This document shows positions 34,900-44,792 of a DNA stretch of 64,000 nt, piece by piece; within the stretch, counting starts at the first letter, position 1, and every line of letters begins with the position of its first letter. The notes under the pieces are model-generated. The model was not told the origin of the DNA, searched no databases, and was given only the letters and a program-made list of their open reading frames with translations. This stretch comes from JASLDZ01 sp965199975 (lineage in GTDB: Bacteria > Pseudomonadota > Alphaproteobacteria > Caulobacterales > Caulobacteraceae), in contig OZ241340.1 of assembly GCA_965199975.1 (NCBI GenBank), positions 2,170,001-2,234,000 of the forward strand, read 5' to 3'. The translations under genes and the position numbers were made by a program.

Positions 34900-36738
34900 A
34901 TGTCGTCCCTGCGCAACGTCGCCATCATCGCCCACGTCGACCATGGCAAAACCACCTTGGTCGACGCCCTGCTCGCCCAGTCGGGGGTGTTCCGCGCCAA
35001 TGAGGCGACGGTGGAGCGCGCCATGGACTCCAACGACCAGGAGCGCGAGCGCGGCATCACCATCCTGGCCAAGTGCACCAGCGTCTTGTGGCACGGCGAG
35101 GCCGGCGACACGCGCATCAACATCATCGACACCCCCGGGCACGCCGACTTCGGCGGCGAGGTGGAGCGCATCCTGGGCATGGTCGACGGCTGCGTGCTCC
35201 TGGTCGACGCCGAGGAGGGCGTCATGCCGCAGACCAAGTTCGTGCTGGGCAAGGCGCTGAAGATGGGCCTCAAGCCGATCCTGTGCCTCAACAAGGTCGA
35301 CCGGCCGCACGCCGATCCCGACAAGGTGCTGAACGAGGCCTTCGACCTGTTCGCCAGCATGGGCGCCACCGACGAGCAGCTCGACTTCCCGCACATATAC
35401 GCCAGCGGCAAGAACGGCTGGGCGACCATGGACATGGCCAAGCCCAACGACACGCTGGCGCCGCTGTTCGACTTGATCGTCAGCCACGTGCCGGAGCCCA
35501 AGGCTGTGGTCCGCGCCGACGGCCCCTTCCAGATGCTGAGCGTATTGATCGAAAGCGACCCATTCCTCGGCCGCCTGCTCACCGGCCGCATCGAAAGCGG
35601 GAAGGCGATCCCCGGCATGGCCATCCACGCCCTGTCGCGCGACGGCAAGGAGATCGAGCGCGGCCGCATCACCAAGGTGCTGGCCTTCCGCGGCCTGAAG
35701 CGCCAACCGGTGGACGAGGGCGCCGAGGCGGGCGACATCGTGGCCATCGCCGGGCTCTCCAAGGCGACGGTGGCGGACACACTGTGCGGCATGGAGGTGA
35801 CCGACGCCCTGCCGGCCCAGCCTATCGATCCGCCCACCATCTCCATGACCGTCTCGGTCAACGACAGCCCGCTGGCCGGCAAGGAGGGCGACAAGGTGCA
35901 GAGCCGCGTGATCGCCGCGCGCCTGAAGAAGGAGGCGGAGTCGAATGTGGCCATCCGCGTCACCGAGACCGCCGAGAAGGACGCCTACGAGGTGGCCGGG
36001 CGTGGCGAGCTGCAGCTCGGCGTGCTGATCGAAGGCATGCGCCGCGAAGGCTTCGAGGTCTCCATCAGCCGCCCGCGGGTGGTGTTCCAGAAGGACCCGG
36101 AGACCGGCGAGCGGATGGAGCCGATCGAGGACGTGATGATCGACGTGGATGACGAGTTCAGCGGCATCGTCATCGAGAAGCTCTCGGCGCGCAAGGCCGA
36201 GCTGAAAGACATGGGCCCTTCCGGCGCCGGCAAGACCCGCATCTCGCTCGTCGCCCCTTCGCGCTCGCTGATCGGCTATCAGGGCGAGTTCCTCACCGAT
36301 ACGCGCGGTTCGGGCGTGCTCAATCGCGTTTTCAGTCACTACGAGCCCTTCAAGGGGCACTTCGATCAGCAGCGCCGGGGCGTGCTCGTCTCCAATGGCG
36401 ACGGCGAGACCGCCGCCTATGCGCTTTGGAACCTGGAGGAGCGCGGCACCATGTTCGTGGGCGCCGGCGAGAAGACCTACCAGGGCATGATCATCGGCGA
36501 GAATACGCGGCTGGACGACATGGACGTGAACCCCATGAAGGCCAAGCAGCTCACCAACGTGCGCGCGTCCGGCAAGGACGAAGCGGTGCGCCTGACGCCC
36601 CCCAGGCGCATGACGCTCGAGCAGGCCATCGCATATATCGACGAGGACGAGCTGGTGGAGGTGACGCCGAAATCGATCCGCCTGCGCAAGCAGGTGCTCA
36701 ATCCGTCTTTCCGCAAGAAGCGTGTACGCGTAGATTGA
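34900..36738 (+). CDS. typA: Translational GTPase TypA/BipA
   Basis: Ribosome-associated GTPase linked to stress growth and late ribosome assembly. The 612-residue protein has the P-loop IIAHVDHGKTTLVDALLAQ, switch I region DSNDQERERGITILAK, switch II DTPGHADFGGEVERIL and NKVD. The EF-G-like domains and the BipA-specific C-terminal domain (TRGSGVLNRVFSHYEPFKG, NVRASGKDEAVRL) follow. All GTPase motifs are intact. ATG 34900 gives the usual short N-terminus. Confidence 0.97.
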   Translation: MSSLRNVAIIAHVDHGKTTLVDALLAQSGVFRANEATVERAMDSNDQERERGITILAKCTSVLWHGEAGDTRINIIDTPGHADFGGEVERILGMVDGCVLLVDAEEGVMPQTKFVLGKALKMGLKPILCLNKVDRPHADPDKVLNEAFDLFASMGATDEQLDFPHIYASGKNGWATMDMAKPNDTLAPLFDLIVSHVPEPKAVVRADGPFQMLSVLIESDPFLGRLLTGRIESGKAIPGMAIHALSRDGKEIERGRITKVLAFRGLKRQPVDEGAEAGDIVAIAGLSKATVADTLCGMEVTDALPAQPIDPPTISMTVSVNDSPLAGKEGDKVQSRVIAARLKKEAESNVAIRVTETAEKDAYEVAGRGELQLGVLIEGMRREGFEVSISRPRVVFQKDPETGERMEPIEDVMIDVDDEFSGIVIEKLSARKAELKDMGPSGAGKTRISLVAPSRSLIGYQGEFLTDTRGSGVLNRVFSHYEPFKGHFDQQRRGVLVSNGDGETAAYALWNLEERGTMFVGAGEKTYQGMIIGENTRLDDMDVNPMKAKQLTNVRASGKDEAVRLTPPRRMTLEQAIAYIDEDELVEVTPKSIRLRKQVLNPSFRKKRVRVD

Positions 36739-36741
36739 TTG

Positions 36742-36760
36742 GCGGCGAAAAAATCGCCGC
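36742..36760 (+). terminator. Weak stem-loop after typA
   Basis: A 7-base stem (GCGGCGA with TCGCCGC) with an A5 loop starts 3 bases after the typA stop. A short T-rich stretch (CTTTTCTC) comes about 10 bases later, so termination would be weak. Confidence 0.4.
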
Positions 36761-36851
36761 GCCGCAGAAACTTTTCTCGCCCTTCGGTCGTTTGTTTGTT
36801 CACATCCCCGTGATCCGGGGGAACATTTCTTGTAGAACGGGAGACGACACC

Positions 36852-37322
36852 ATGCATAAGCTCATTCTCACGACCGCAGCTGCAACGCTTCTCCTCGCCA
36901 GCGCCGCCTACGCTCAGACGGGTGCGGGTGCGGCCGGCGGGGGCCAATCGTCTGGGTCGGCGGGGGGCACGGCGTCCACCGGCGGGATGACCTCACCGGG
37001 CGGGATGCAGGGTGCGCAGTCAGGTTCGTCCATGAGCGGCGGCGGCGCACAGCCCAGCACGACGGGCACCAGCATGAGCGGTTCGGGTCAGTCGGGATCG
37101 ACGATGTCCGGCGCATCAGGCATGTCGTCCGGTTCTGCGACGCGTAAGGGTGGGTACACCGGCTCGACCTCGGTCACTGGCGCGGGAGCCGCCGGCTCGG
37201 TGAATTCAACGTCGTCGTCCGGCGCCAGCCCGGGCACATCGACGTCGACGCCCAGCGGGGCGAGCATGTCGCCCGGCTCCAGCACCGCTCCGACGACGGG
37301 CGGCGCCGGTCCCGGCCACTGA
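36852..37322 (+). CDS. Ser/Gly/Thr-rich low-complexity exported protein
   Basis: The 156-residue protein has a signal peptide (LILTTAAATLLLASAAYAQ). The remainder is almost entirely Gly, Ser, Thr, Ala, Met and Pro in irregular short repeats (for example GTSMSGSGQSGSTMSGASGM). It has no Cys and few charged residues, so it is probably disordered. It may be a surface, biofilm or stress protein, but no family can be named. A strong stem-loop lies 32 bases after the stop. Confidence 0.65.
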   Translation: MHKLILTTAAATLLLASAAYAQTGAGAAGGGQSSGSAGGTASTGGMTSPGGMQGAQSGSSMSGGGAQPSTTGTSMSGSGQSGSTMSGASGMSSGSATRKGGYTGSTSVTGAGAAGSVNSTSSSGASPGTSTSTPSGASMSPGSSTAPTTGGAGPGH

Positions 37323-37354
37323 CAGCCTTCTAGCTTCTTTCCGACAAAGTTCGC

Positions 37355-37382
37355 GGCGGCGCTCCCTAGGGGGCGCCGCCGT
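37355..37382 (+). terminator. Stem-loop downstream of the low-complexity secreted gene
   Basis: A stem of about 12 bases (CGGCGGCGCTCC with GGGGCGCCGCCG, one G-T wobble) closes a CTAG loop. It is followed by a modest T-containing run. Its position 32 bases after a stop fits a terminator. Confidence 0.6.
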
Positions 37383-37475
37383 TCTGCTGTGATTGGTCGC
37401 GTCGAACGCGAACCGGCCCGCGGCTTGCTCCCCATCCGGGTGAGCGTCCCGCGATGGGACGTCGCGGAGGGGCCC

Positions 37476-37865
37476 ATGGCCGACGACATCGACGCCTATC
37501 TGGGCCGCCGGCTGCGCCGCCGCCGGCGGCTGATGGGCATGACCCAGCAGCAACTGGCCGATTCGGTCGGCATCCGCTTTCAGCAAATCCAGAAGTACGA
37601 ATGCGGAGCCAACCGCATCTCGGCGGCTCGCCTGTGGGGCTTGGCCGAGGCGTTGGAGGTGCCTGTGAGCTACTTCTACGATGGCCTGTCGGAGAGCCAG
37701 GAACGACGTGGCGAGGCGACACGCGCCCCCGATGTGGCGGGCCGCAAGGAGACGCAGGACCTGATCCGCGCCTACTACCAGCTGGACGAGCGGCCCCGTC
37801 GGCGCCTGCTCGATCTGGCCCGCTCGCTCAATACCGACCCGCAGGGCCGCCCGCTCGATCACTGA
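37476..37865 (+). CDS. XRE-family helix-turn-helix regulator
   Basis: A 129-residue DNA-binding regulator. The N-terminus has an XRE helix-turn-helix (RRRLMGMTQQQLADSVGIRF, then QQIQKYECGANRISAARLWG). It continues as a short alpha-helical tail with VPVSYFYDGL and AYYQLDERPRRRLLDLARSL. This is the layout of the PraR/Phr-type small regulators common in alphaproteobacteria. The start was set at ATG 37476, with GGAGG six bases before. It lies 45 bases before hisN and may be co-transcribed with it. Confidence 0.87.
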   Translation: MADDIDAYLGRRLRRRRRLMGMTQQQLADSVGIRFQQIQKYECGANRISAARLWGLAEALEVPVSYFYDGLSESQERRGEATRAPDVAGRKETQDLIRAYYQLDERPRRRLLDLARSLNTDPQGRPLDH

Positions 37866-37910
37866 CGCCGGCGCTGGGCGGCGACGACGTCCGGCGCTAA
37901 GCCCGCCCGC

Positions 37911-38744
37911 ATGACCGACCGGCTCCCCCTCGACCGCCTGACCGCCTTCGAAGGCGTCGCCATGGACCTGGCGCGAGCGGCGGGAGCGGCGATCCTGCCC
38001 CTGTTCCGCGAGCAACTGGAGGTGGCCGACAAGGCCGGTCCCGGGCGCGGCTACGATCCTGTCACCGCCGCCGACAAGGGAGCCGAGGAGGCCATGCGAC
38101 AGGTGATCGCCGCGCGCTTTCCCGACCACGGCTGCATCGGCGAGGAGCATGGCGAGGATAGGCCCGACGCCGAGTTCGTCTGGGTGCTCGATCCGGTGGA
38201 CGGCACGCGCGCGTTCGTGGCCGGCCTGCCGCTGTGGGTGACGCTGATCGCCCTGCGCTGGCGCGGCCGCCCAGTGGTGGGCGCCATCGGCCAGAGCTAC
38301 CTCGACGAGCTCTACGTCGGCAGCCGTCTCGGATCGCGACTGCTGCAGGGCGGGACGGGGCTGACCCTGCAGTGCCGCCCCTGCCCTCGCCTCACCGAGG
38401 CGGTGATCGCCACCACAGACCCCTTCCTGTTCTCAGGCGCCGAGGCCGGAGCGTGGAATCAGGTGCGCCAGGCCGCCCGCCTCGCCCGCTACGGCTGCGA
38501 CGGCTACGCCTTCGCCCGCCTGGCTGCCGGCACGCTCGACCTGGTGGCCGAGGCCGGCCTGCGCTCGTGGGACATCGAGGCCGCCATCCCCTTGATCCAG
38601 GGCGCCGGCGGCATGGTGACCGACTGGGCCGGCGGCGAGGTCGGCCCGGACATCCACGCCCGGGGCGGCCGGGTGGTCGCCGCGGGCGACCGCGCCTGCC
38701 TGGACGAGGCGCTGGTGGCGTTCAGACGAGCGGCGGCGAGCTGA
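37911..38744 (+). CDS. hisN: Histidinol-phosphatase, inositol monophosphatase fold
   Basis: Magnesium-dependent phosphatase predicted to convert histidinol phosphate to histidinol. The 277-residue protein has the IMPase-family motifs GEEHGED, WVLDPVDGTRAFVAGLP and SWDIEAAIPLIQGAGG. The sequence fits the HisN subgroup used by actinobacteria and many alphaproteobacteria in place of the HAD-type enzyme. A close relative with inositol-phosphate or other sugar-phosphate specificity cannot be excluded. No other his gene is nearby. Confidence 0.85.
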   Translation: MTDRLPLDRLTAFEGVAMDLARAAGAAILPLFREQLEVADKAGPGRGYDPVTAADKGAEEAMRQVIAARFPDHGCIGEEHGEDRPDAEFVWVLDPVDGTRAFVAGLPLWVTLIALRWRGRPVVGAIGQSYLDELYVGSRLGSRLLQGGTGLTLQCRPCPRLTEAVIATTDPFLFSGAEAGAWNQVRQAARLARYGCDGYAFARLAAGTLDLVAEAGLRSWDIEAAIPLIQGAGGMVTDWAGGEVGPDIHARGGRVVAAGDRACLDEALVAFRRAAAS

Positions 38745-38820
38745 CGCGCCCGCTCTTCGGTCGGGGACGCAACCCGCTGAGCCTTATCAGGTTTTCGGGT
38801 CATCCACCGGAGACCGGCAG

Positions 38821-39894
38821 ATGACCGAAGACCGCCTCGACCGCAGCCGCCGCGGCATTCTCGCCGGAGGCGCCCTTCTCGGCGCCACCGCCGTGTCGGC
38901 GCAGGCCCAGACGCCGTCGCCGCCATTGCGCTCGCCTGCGACGCCGGACGGGCGGACGGACACCGAGCCGCGGGTTTACAGGGGTCAGCCGATGCCCGAG
39001 CCGCCTCCCGAGCGCAGCGCCGGACCCGTGTCGCCCGGGGCCGGATCACAGCTCACCGGCAAGGTCGCCGTCGTCACCGGCGCGGCGCGCGGCATAGGGC
39101 GCGCCATCGCCGTAGCCTTCGCCGCCAACGGCGCGGACGTGGTGGCGCTCGACATCTGCCGCGCCGCCTCGCCGGCCAACGACGCCAAGCCCTCCACCCC
39201 GGCCGACCTGGCCGAGACCGTGCGCCAGATCCGCGCCTACGGGCGTCGTGGCGACGCCGTGCAGGCCGATGTGCGCGATCTCCCCGGACTGCGCCGCATC
39301 GCCGATCAGGTGGAGCGCGAACACGGCAAGATCGACATCGTGGTGGCCAACGCCGCCATCCAGCGCTGGAAGCCGATCCTGGAGATGCAGGATCCCGAGT
39401 GGTTCGATGTCATCGACAACAACGTGAACGGCACCGCCAACACCGTGCGCGCCTTCGCGCCGAAGATGGCTGCGCGCCGACATGGTCGCCTGATCCTGCT
39501 GTCGTCCATGCAGGGCAAGCACGGCACCAAGAACGCCGCGGCCTACTCGGCCTCCAAACACGCCATCATCGGACTGATGAAATCGGCCGCGCTCGAGCTC
39601 GGCGAGTACAACATCACCTGCAACGCCCTGCTCCCGGGCCTCGTGGACACGGCGCTGACCCGCTACGAGAAGCGCTTCAAGAACAGCATGGCCGAGACCG
39701 GTCGCCCGCCGCCCGAGCACCCGACGGCGCAGGAGGCGTGGGACTCGCGCAAGCCCACCGTACCGATGCAGGTCGGCTGGCTGCAGCCTGACGACATCGC
39801 GCCGGTGGCCGTCTTCCTGGCGTCGGATGCGGCCGAACAGGTCACGGGCGCCGAGTACGATGTGACCGGCGGCGACAGCGCCAAGAGCGCCTGA
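38821..39894 (+). CDS. SDR-family oxidoreductase with twin-arginine signal
   Basis: The 357-residue protein is an NAD(P)-dependent short-chain dehydrogenase. The cofactor motif is VVTGAARGIGRAIAVAF, the strand VVANAAIQRW follows, the catalytic Ser is in LLSSMQGKHG, and the YxxxK pair is YSASKHAIIG. Unusually, it begins with a twin-arginine signal-like segment (DRSRRGILAGGALLGATAVS) and a Pro-rich stretch of about 60 residues before the Rossmann fold. That suggests export as a folded, cofactor-loaded enzyme. Substrate unknown. It converges with thiG 12 bases away. Confidence 0.85.
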   Translation: MTEDRLDRSRRGILAGGALLGATAVSAQAQTPSPPLRSPATPDGRTDTEPRVYRGQPMPEPPPERSAGPVSPGAGSQLTGKVAVVTGAARGIGRAIAVAFAANGADVVALDICRAASPANDAKPSTPADLAETVRQIRAYGRRGDAVQADVRDLPGLRRIADQVEREHGKIDIVVANAAIQRWKPILEMQDPEWFDVIDNNVNGTANTVRAFAPKMAARRHGRLILLSSMQGKHGTKNAAAYSASKHAIIGLMKSAALELGEYNITCNALLPGLVDTALTRYEKRFKNSMAETGRPPPEHPTAQEAWDSRKPTVPMQVGWLQPDDIAPVAVFLASDAAEQVTGAEYDVTGGDSAKSA

Positions 39895-39906
39895 CCTGGA
39901 GGCGCC

Positions 39907-40713
39907 TCAGATAAGCCCGGCCAGCGGGCTCGACGGGTCGGCGTAGCGCTTCATGGGCATACGGCCGGCGAGATAGGCGTCGCGGCCAGCGATCACCGCG
40001 TGTTTCATGGCGCGGGCCATGCGCACCGGGTCCTTGGCCTCGGCGATGGCGGTGTTCATGAGCACGGCGTCGCAGCCGAGCTCCATGGCGATGGCGGCGT
40101 CAGACGCGGTGCCCACGCCCGCGTCCACGACCACCGGCACGCCCGCGGCCTCGATGATCAGGCGGATGTTGACGCGGTTCTGGATGCCAAGCCCCGAGCC
40201 GATGGGCGCGCCCAGCGGCATGATGGCCGCGGCGCCGGCCGCCTCCAGCTTGCGGGCGTAGACCGGGTCGTCGGAGCAGTAGACCATCACCTGGAAGCCC
40301 TCGGCGATGAGGAGCTTCAGGGCGCGCAGCGTCTCCTCCATGTCGGGATAGAGGTGCTTGGGGTCGGACAGCACCTCCAGCTTCACCAGGTCCCACCCCC
40401 CGGCCTCGCGCGCCAGGCGCAGGGTGCGCACCGCATCCTCGCCGGTGAAGCAGCCGGCGGTGTTGGGCAGGAAGGTGAACCGGTCCGGCTTCACATGGTC
40501 CACCAGCATGGGTTGGGACGGATCGGAAAGGTTCACCCGGCGCATCGCCACCGTCACCATCTCCGCCCCCGCAGCCTCGGCGGCGGCGGCGTTCTGGGCG
40601 TAGTCCCGGTACTTTCCGGTGCCCACGATCAGGCGCGAGCTGAAGGTGCGGCCCGCGACGGTCCACAGGTCGGTCTCGGCGGTGGCGCAGAGGGGGGCTA
40701 CGGGAGCGTTCAT
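39907..40713 (-). CDS. thiG: Thiazole synthase ThiG
   Basis: TIM-barrel enzyme that forms the thiazole of thiamine. The 268-residue protein has the Schiff-base Lys in LVKLEVLSDPKHLYPDMEE, with FSSRLIVGTGKYRDYAQNAA near the start. The phosphate-binding loops are VVDAGVGTASDAAIAMELGC and VLMNTAIAEAKDP. No thiS, thiO, thiE or thiC lies next to it in this window, and I could not see a TPP riboswitch upstream. It is downstream of a small membrane protein and an amidase on the same strand (5-base gap). Confidence 0.95.
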   Translation of the reverse strand: MNAPVAPLCATAETDLWTVAGRTFSSRLIVGTGKYRDYAQNAAAAEAAGAEMVTVAMRRVNLSDPSQPMLVDHVKPDRFTFLPNTAGCFTGEDAVRTLRLAREAGGWDLVKLEVLSDPKHLYPDMEETLRALKLLIAEGFQVMVYCSDDPVYARKLEAAGAAAIMPLGAPIGSGLGIQNRVNIRLIIEAAGVPVVVDAGVGTASDAAIAMELGCDAVLMNTAIAEAKDPVRMARAMKHAVIAGRDAYLAGRMPMKRYADPSSPLAGLI

Positions 40714-40718
40714 GGGCC

Positions 40719-40904
40719 TTACTTAGGACTTCGCGGCGACGGAGCGAAGGCGTGCACGAGATCGCCGAGCGCCGACGACGTGATCGGCAGGAGCAGGAGC
40801 AGGAGCGCCAGCGCCACAAGCAGGACGAGGAGCACGCCCTCCCCCCGCCGTGGCGCGGGCGCAGGCGGCGGCTCGGGCGGCCACGGCGCGTCGTCGTAGG
40901 CCAT
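40719..40904 (-). CDS. Small Pro-rich single-span membrane protein
   Basis: A 61-residue protein with a Pro-rich cytoplasmic start (DDAPWPPEPPPAPAPRRGEG), one hydrophobic helix (VLLVLLVALALLLLLLPITS) and a short tail. The start is ATG 40904, 1 base after the amidase stop, so it is probably translated by coupling. thiG follows 5 bases after its stop. No function is known. Confidence 0.6.
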   Translation of the reverse strand: MAYDDAPWPPEPPPAPAPRRGEGVLLVLLVALALLLLLLPITSSALGDLVHAFAPSPRSPK

Positions 40905-40905
40905 C

Positions 40906-41637
40906 TCAGCCGTCCTCGCGCGCCAACCGCAGCAGCGCCATGAGTCGAGCGCGCGTCTCGCCGTCGGCCAGTCCGTCGACGCGCGAAGGGCGCCAGTGAC
41001 GCTGGAAGGCGGCCACCACCTCGGACGTCGGCGCATCGTAGATCCCGCTGGGCGGTAAGGCGTAGCCCAGGCGGCCGAGCCCTGCCTGCAACGCCCATAC
41101 CGCGGCCCCCTCCTCACCCAGCTCCACGACGGCTCCCGGGGCGACCGCCGGCTGCGCCCACAGCCCGTGGCTCCGCAAGGCGAGCTCCGGCCAGGGGAAC
41201 AGCTCGCCGGGATCGATCTTGCGGCCGACCGCCACGTCGGAATGGCCTAGGATGCGAGCGTCGGGAACCGTCCAGCGGGTGCGCACCGCGTCGAGCAGCG
41301 CGCACAGCGCGTCGATCTGCAGCGTCGGAAAGGCGCGGTAGCCCCACTGGTGGCCCGGGTTGACCAGCTCCACGCCGATCGAGACGGCGTTGCAGTCGCG
41401 CTCGCCCGCCCAGGCAGAAACGCCTGCGTGCCAGGCGCGCCGCGCCTCGGGCACGAGCTGGAACACGCGCCCGTCCTCCTCCACCAGGTAGTGCGCGGAG
41501 ACCTTGGCGGCCGGATCGCGCAGCCGCGCCAGCGCCTCCGCGCCCGTGCGCATCCCCGTGTAGTGGAGCACCACCATGTCGGGCGGCCGCGTCCGGGCGT
41601 CCCAGTTGGGCGACGGCGCCTGTGTGATCTCGACCAT
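40906..41637 (-). CDS. N-acetylmuramoyl-L-alanine amidase, AmpD-like
   Basis: Cleaves the bond between MurNAc and the stem peptide of peptidoglycan or its recycled fragments. The 243-residue protein has an amidase_2 domain with Zn ligands in VVLHYTGM, ARRAWHAGVS and LGHSDVAVGRKIDPGELFPW. A C-terminal peptidoglycan-binding domain follows (LQAGLGRLGYALPPSGIYDA). There is no signal peptide, so it is more like cytoplasmic AmpD-type recycling enzymes. Confidence 0.92.
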   Translation of the reverse strand: MVEITQAPSPNWDARTRPPDMVVLHYTGMRTGAEALARLRDPAAKVSAHYLVEEDGRVFQLVPEARRAWHAGVSAWAGERDCNAVSIGVELVNPGHQWGYRAFPTLQIDALCALLDAVRTRWTVPDARILGHSDVAVGRKIDPGELFPWPELALRSHGLWAQPAVAPGAVVELGEEGAAVWALQAGLGRLGYALPPSGIYDAPTSEVVAAFQRHWRPSRVDGLADGETRARLMALLRLAREDG

Positions 41638-41778
41638 ACTGCGCCCTTCGCGTGCGCCCCGCCGGGTCGCGCGTGTTTGCGCGGCGCCGGGTGCGCGGTA
41701 AAGACGCCCCGGGCCCGCCGGCGCGCGGCCGTCTACGACCGCGCCTCACCTCCACCTCCGCCCGTTCCCAAGGACCAC

Positions 41779-42495
41779 ATGCTCCTCGCCGCCCTCGCCG
41801 CCGCCCTCATCGCGCAGGAGGCGCCCGCCGCCGCTCCGCCCGCCACCGATGCGCCCACCTCCACCGCGCCGTCGACCGTGGCGGCCACGACCGCCGATAC
41901 GCCCTCGGGCGCGCCGAGCGACGACTTCGGCTTCGTCAACTGGTGCAAGGGCGCGCTCACCGGCCACATGGAGCTGCACGCCCAGGTCGCGCCCGAGCTC
42001 GCCCGCGTCGAGGCCGAGAAGGCCGCCGCGCAGGACGCCAAGCTCACCGGCGCGGCCCTGGCCACCGCCAAGGCCAAGCGCCGCACCGACGCGGCGGAGG
42101 ACACCAAGATCGACGCCGCCCAGGCGCTGGCCGGGCGCGACTACCTGGCGCTCTACACCCGCGCCATCGCCGCGGCCGAGAAGGCCGGCGGCGAGGACCT
42201 GCCGCGCCGGGCCGACGCCGCGCAGGAGCAGGGCTATCGCATCTGGTCGGCGGCGCGCGCCGCACCCGGTCGCACCAAGATGTGGTCGTGGCTGATGTGG
42301 GAGCTGCCGGCCCGCTGCGAGACCTCCGCGAAGAAGCTCGAGAGCCAGTCCGACCTGTTCGGCGCGGCGTTCAAGTCGCAGGCCGCCGCGGCTCCCGCTC
42401 CCGACACCCCCGTCGCCGCTCCGGTCGACGCCGCCGCACCTGCGGCTGGCGCGGACGCCACGCCCCCGCCCGCCGCCCCCTCCGACCCTCAATAG
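41779..42495 (+). CDS. Exported protein of unknown function, Ala/Pro-rich ends
   Basis: The 238-residue protein has a short signal-like start (LLAALAAALIAQEAPAAAPP), a low-complexity Ala/Pro/Thr region and a helical core. The core starts DFGFVNWCKGALTGHMELHA and contains AEKAAAQDAKLTGAALATAK, a region with coiled-coil potential, then KMWSWLMWELPARCETSAKK. An Ala/Pro-rich tail completes it. Two cysteines in the core could pair. No family name can be given. It is 28 bases upstream of the aminotransferase gene. Confidence 0.65.
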   Translation: MLLAALAAALIAQEAPAAAPPATDAPTSTAPSTVAATTADTPSGAPSDDFGFVNWCKGALTGHMELHAQVAPELARVEAEKAAAQDAKLTGAALATAKAKRRTDAAEDTKIDAAQALAGRDYLALYTRAIAAAEKAGGEDLPRRADAAQEQGYRIWSAARAAPGRTKMWSWLMWELPARCETSAKKLESQSDLFGAAFKSQAAAAPAPDTPVAAPVDAAAPAAGADATPPPAAPSDPQ

Positions 42496-42523
42496 CCTTC
42501 CGCGCGCCGGGAGGCGCGAGCGC

Positions 42524-43726
<1,203 letters not shown>

Positions 43727-43749
43727 ACCTTCCGGCTGCGCTCGCGGCC

Positions 43750-44763
43750 ATGGCTGCGCTGACAGCGGCCCTGTCGGCGGTCGGCTGCGCCTTGATCGTC
43801 CGCCGCGGCTGGGTGGATACGCCGGGCGAGCGCTCCAGCCACGACCGCCCGACCCGCACCGGCGGGGGGCTGGCCATCGCGCTGGCGCTGGTCGCCGCCA
43901 CGCTGCAGTCCTTTGTCATGCCAGATGAGGCGGCCCCGCACGGCGCGGTGTTCACCGCCCTGCTCGGCGCCTGGGCCATGGCCATGCTGGGTCTCTCGGA
44001 CGACCGCAACGCCACGGGGCCGAGGGTCAAGCTTCTGCTGGGAGTCGTGGTCTCGCTGCTGGCGGCGCTGTTCATGGCGCCGGTGCGCGCCATCCCCCTG
44101 TGGCCGGGCGTGACCCTGCCGCTGTGGGGGCCGCTAGGCGTGGCCGGCGGCGTGCTCTGGCTGGTCACCGCCACCAACGCCGTCAACTTCATGGACGGCG
44201 CCAACGGCTTCGCCCCCGGCGGCCTCCTCGTCGCTCTGCTCGCCCTGGCCGCGGGCGCAGCGTTGGGCGGAGACCTCGAAGTGGCGTGGGCGGCGGCGCT
44301 GGCGGCGGCGGCCTACGCGGGGTTCCTGCCGTGGAACCTGGCCGGCCGCCTGTTCCAGGGCGACGCCGGCTCGCTGTTCGGCGGCTTCCTGTTCGCGGCC
44401 CTGCACCTGGCCGCCGTCGGCCGCGGAAGCCTGCCCCTATTGTTCGGGCCGGTGGTGCTGCTGCCGTGGCTGACCGATGTGCTGCTCACGCTGCTCCGCC
44501 GCGCCCGGGCCGGGCGTCCGCTGCTGCACGCCCACCGCGAACACCTCTACCAGCGCTGGCTGCAGGTGACCGGACGCCCGCATCTATCGCTCGCTTGGCG
44601 AAACGCCGTCGTCTGTCTCGCGGCGGCTGCGGGCGGGCTGGTGATGACGGTGTCGGCGCCAGATTGGCAAACCCCGATCTTCCTGTTCGCCCTGCTGGGC
44701 TGCATCACCGGATGGACGCTCGCCAGCCGCATGCTCGACCGGCGACTCGCGCCGCCGGACTAG
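43750..44763 (+). CDS. MraY/WecA-family undecaprenyl-phosphate sugar-1-phosphate transferase
   Basis: Integral membrane glycosyltransferase that starts lipid-linked glycan synthesis on undecaprenyl phosphate. The 337-residue protein has about ten membrane helices. The catalytic motifs are DDRNATGPRVK, NAVNFMDGANGFAPGG, LFQGDAGSLFGGFLF and the His-rich HAHREHLYQRW loop. That loop favours WecA/WbcO-type enzymes over MraY. The sugar may be GlcNAc, QuiNAc or FucNAc. No other O-antigen genes are nearby. Confidence 0.88.
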   Translation: MAALTAALSAVGCALIVRRGWVDTPGERSSHDRPTRTGGGLAIALALVAATLQSFVMPDEAAPHGAVFTALLGAWAMAMLGLSDDRNATGPRVKLLLGVVVSLLAALFMAPVRAIPLWPGVTLPLWGPLGVAGGVLWLVTATNAVNFMDGANGFAPGGLLVALLALAAGAALGGDLEVAWAAALAAAAYAGFLPWNLAGRLFQGDAGSLFGGFLFAALHLAAVGRGSLPLLFGPVVLLPWLTDVLLTLLRRARAGRPLLHAHREHLYQRWLQVTGRPHLSLAWRNAVVCLAAAAGGLVMTVSAPDWQTPIFLFALLGCITGWTLASRMLDRRLAPPD

Positions 44764-44792
44764 GCCTGTCTGAGATCGACGTCGCGATCCGC

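Noticed and set aside
38745..38820. TPP-riboswitch-like words (GCTGAG, CAGG) near thiG
   Set aside because: They lie upstream of the SDR gene on the other strand from thiG, and the order and pairing of the conserved THI elements are not met.
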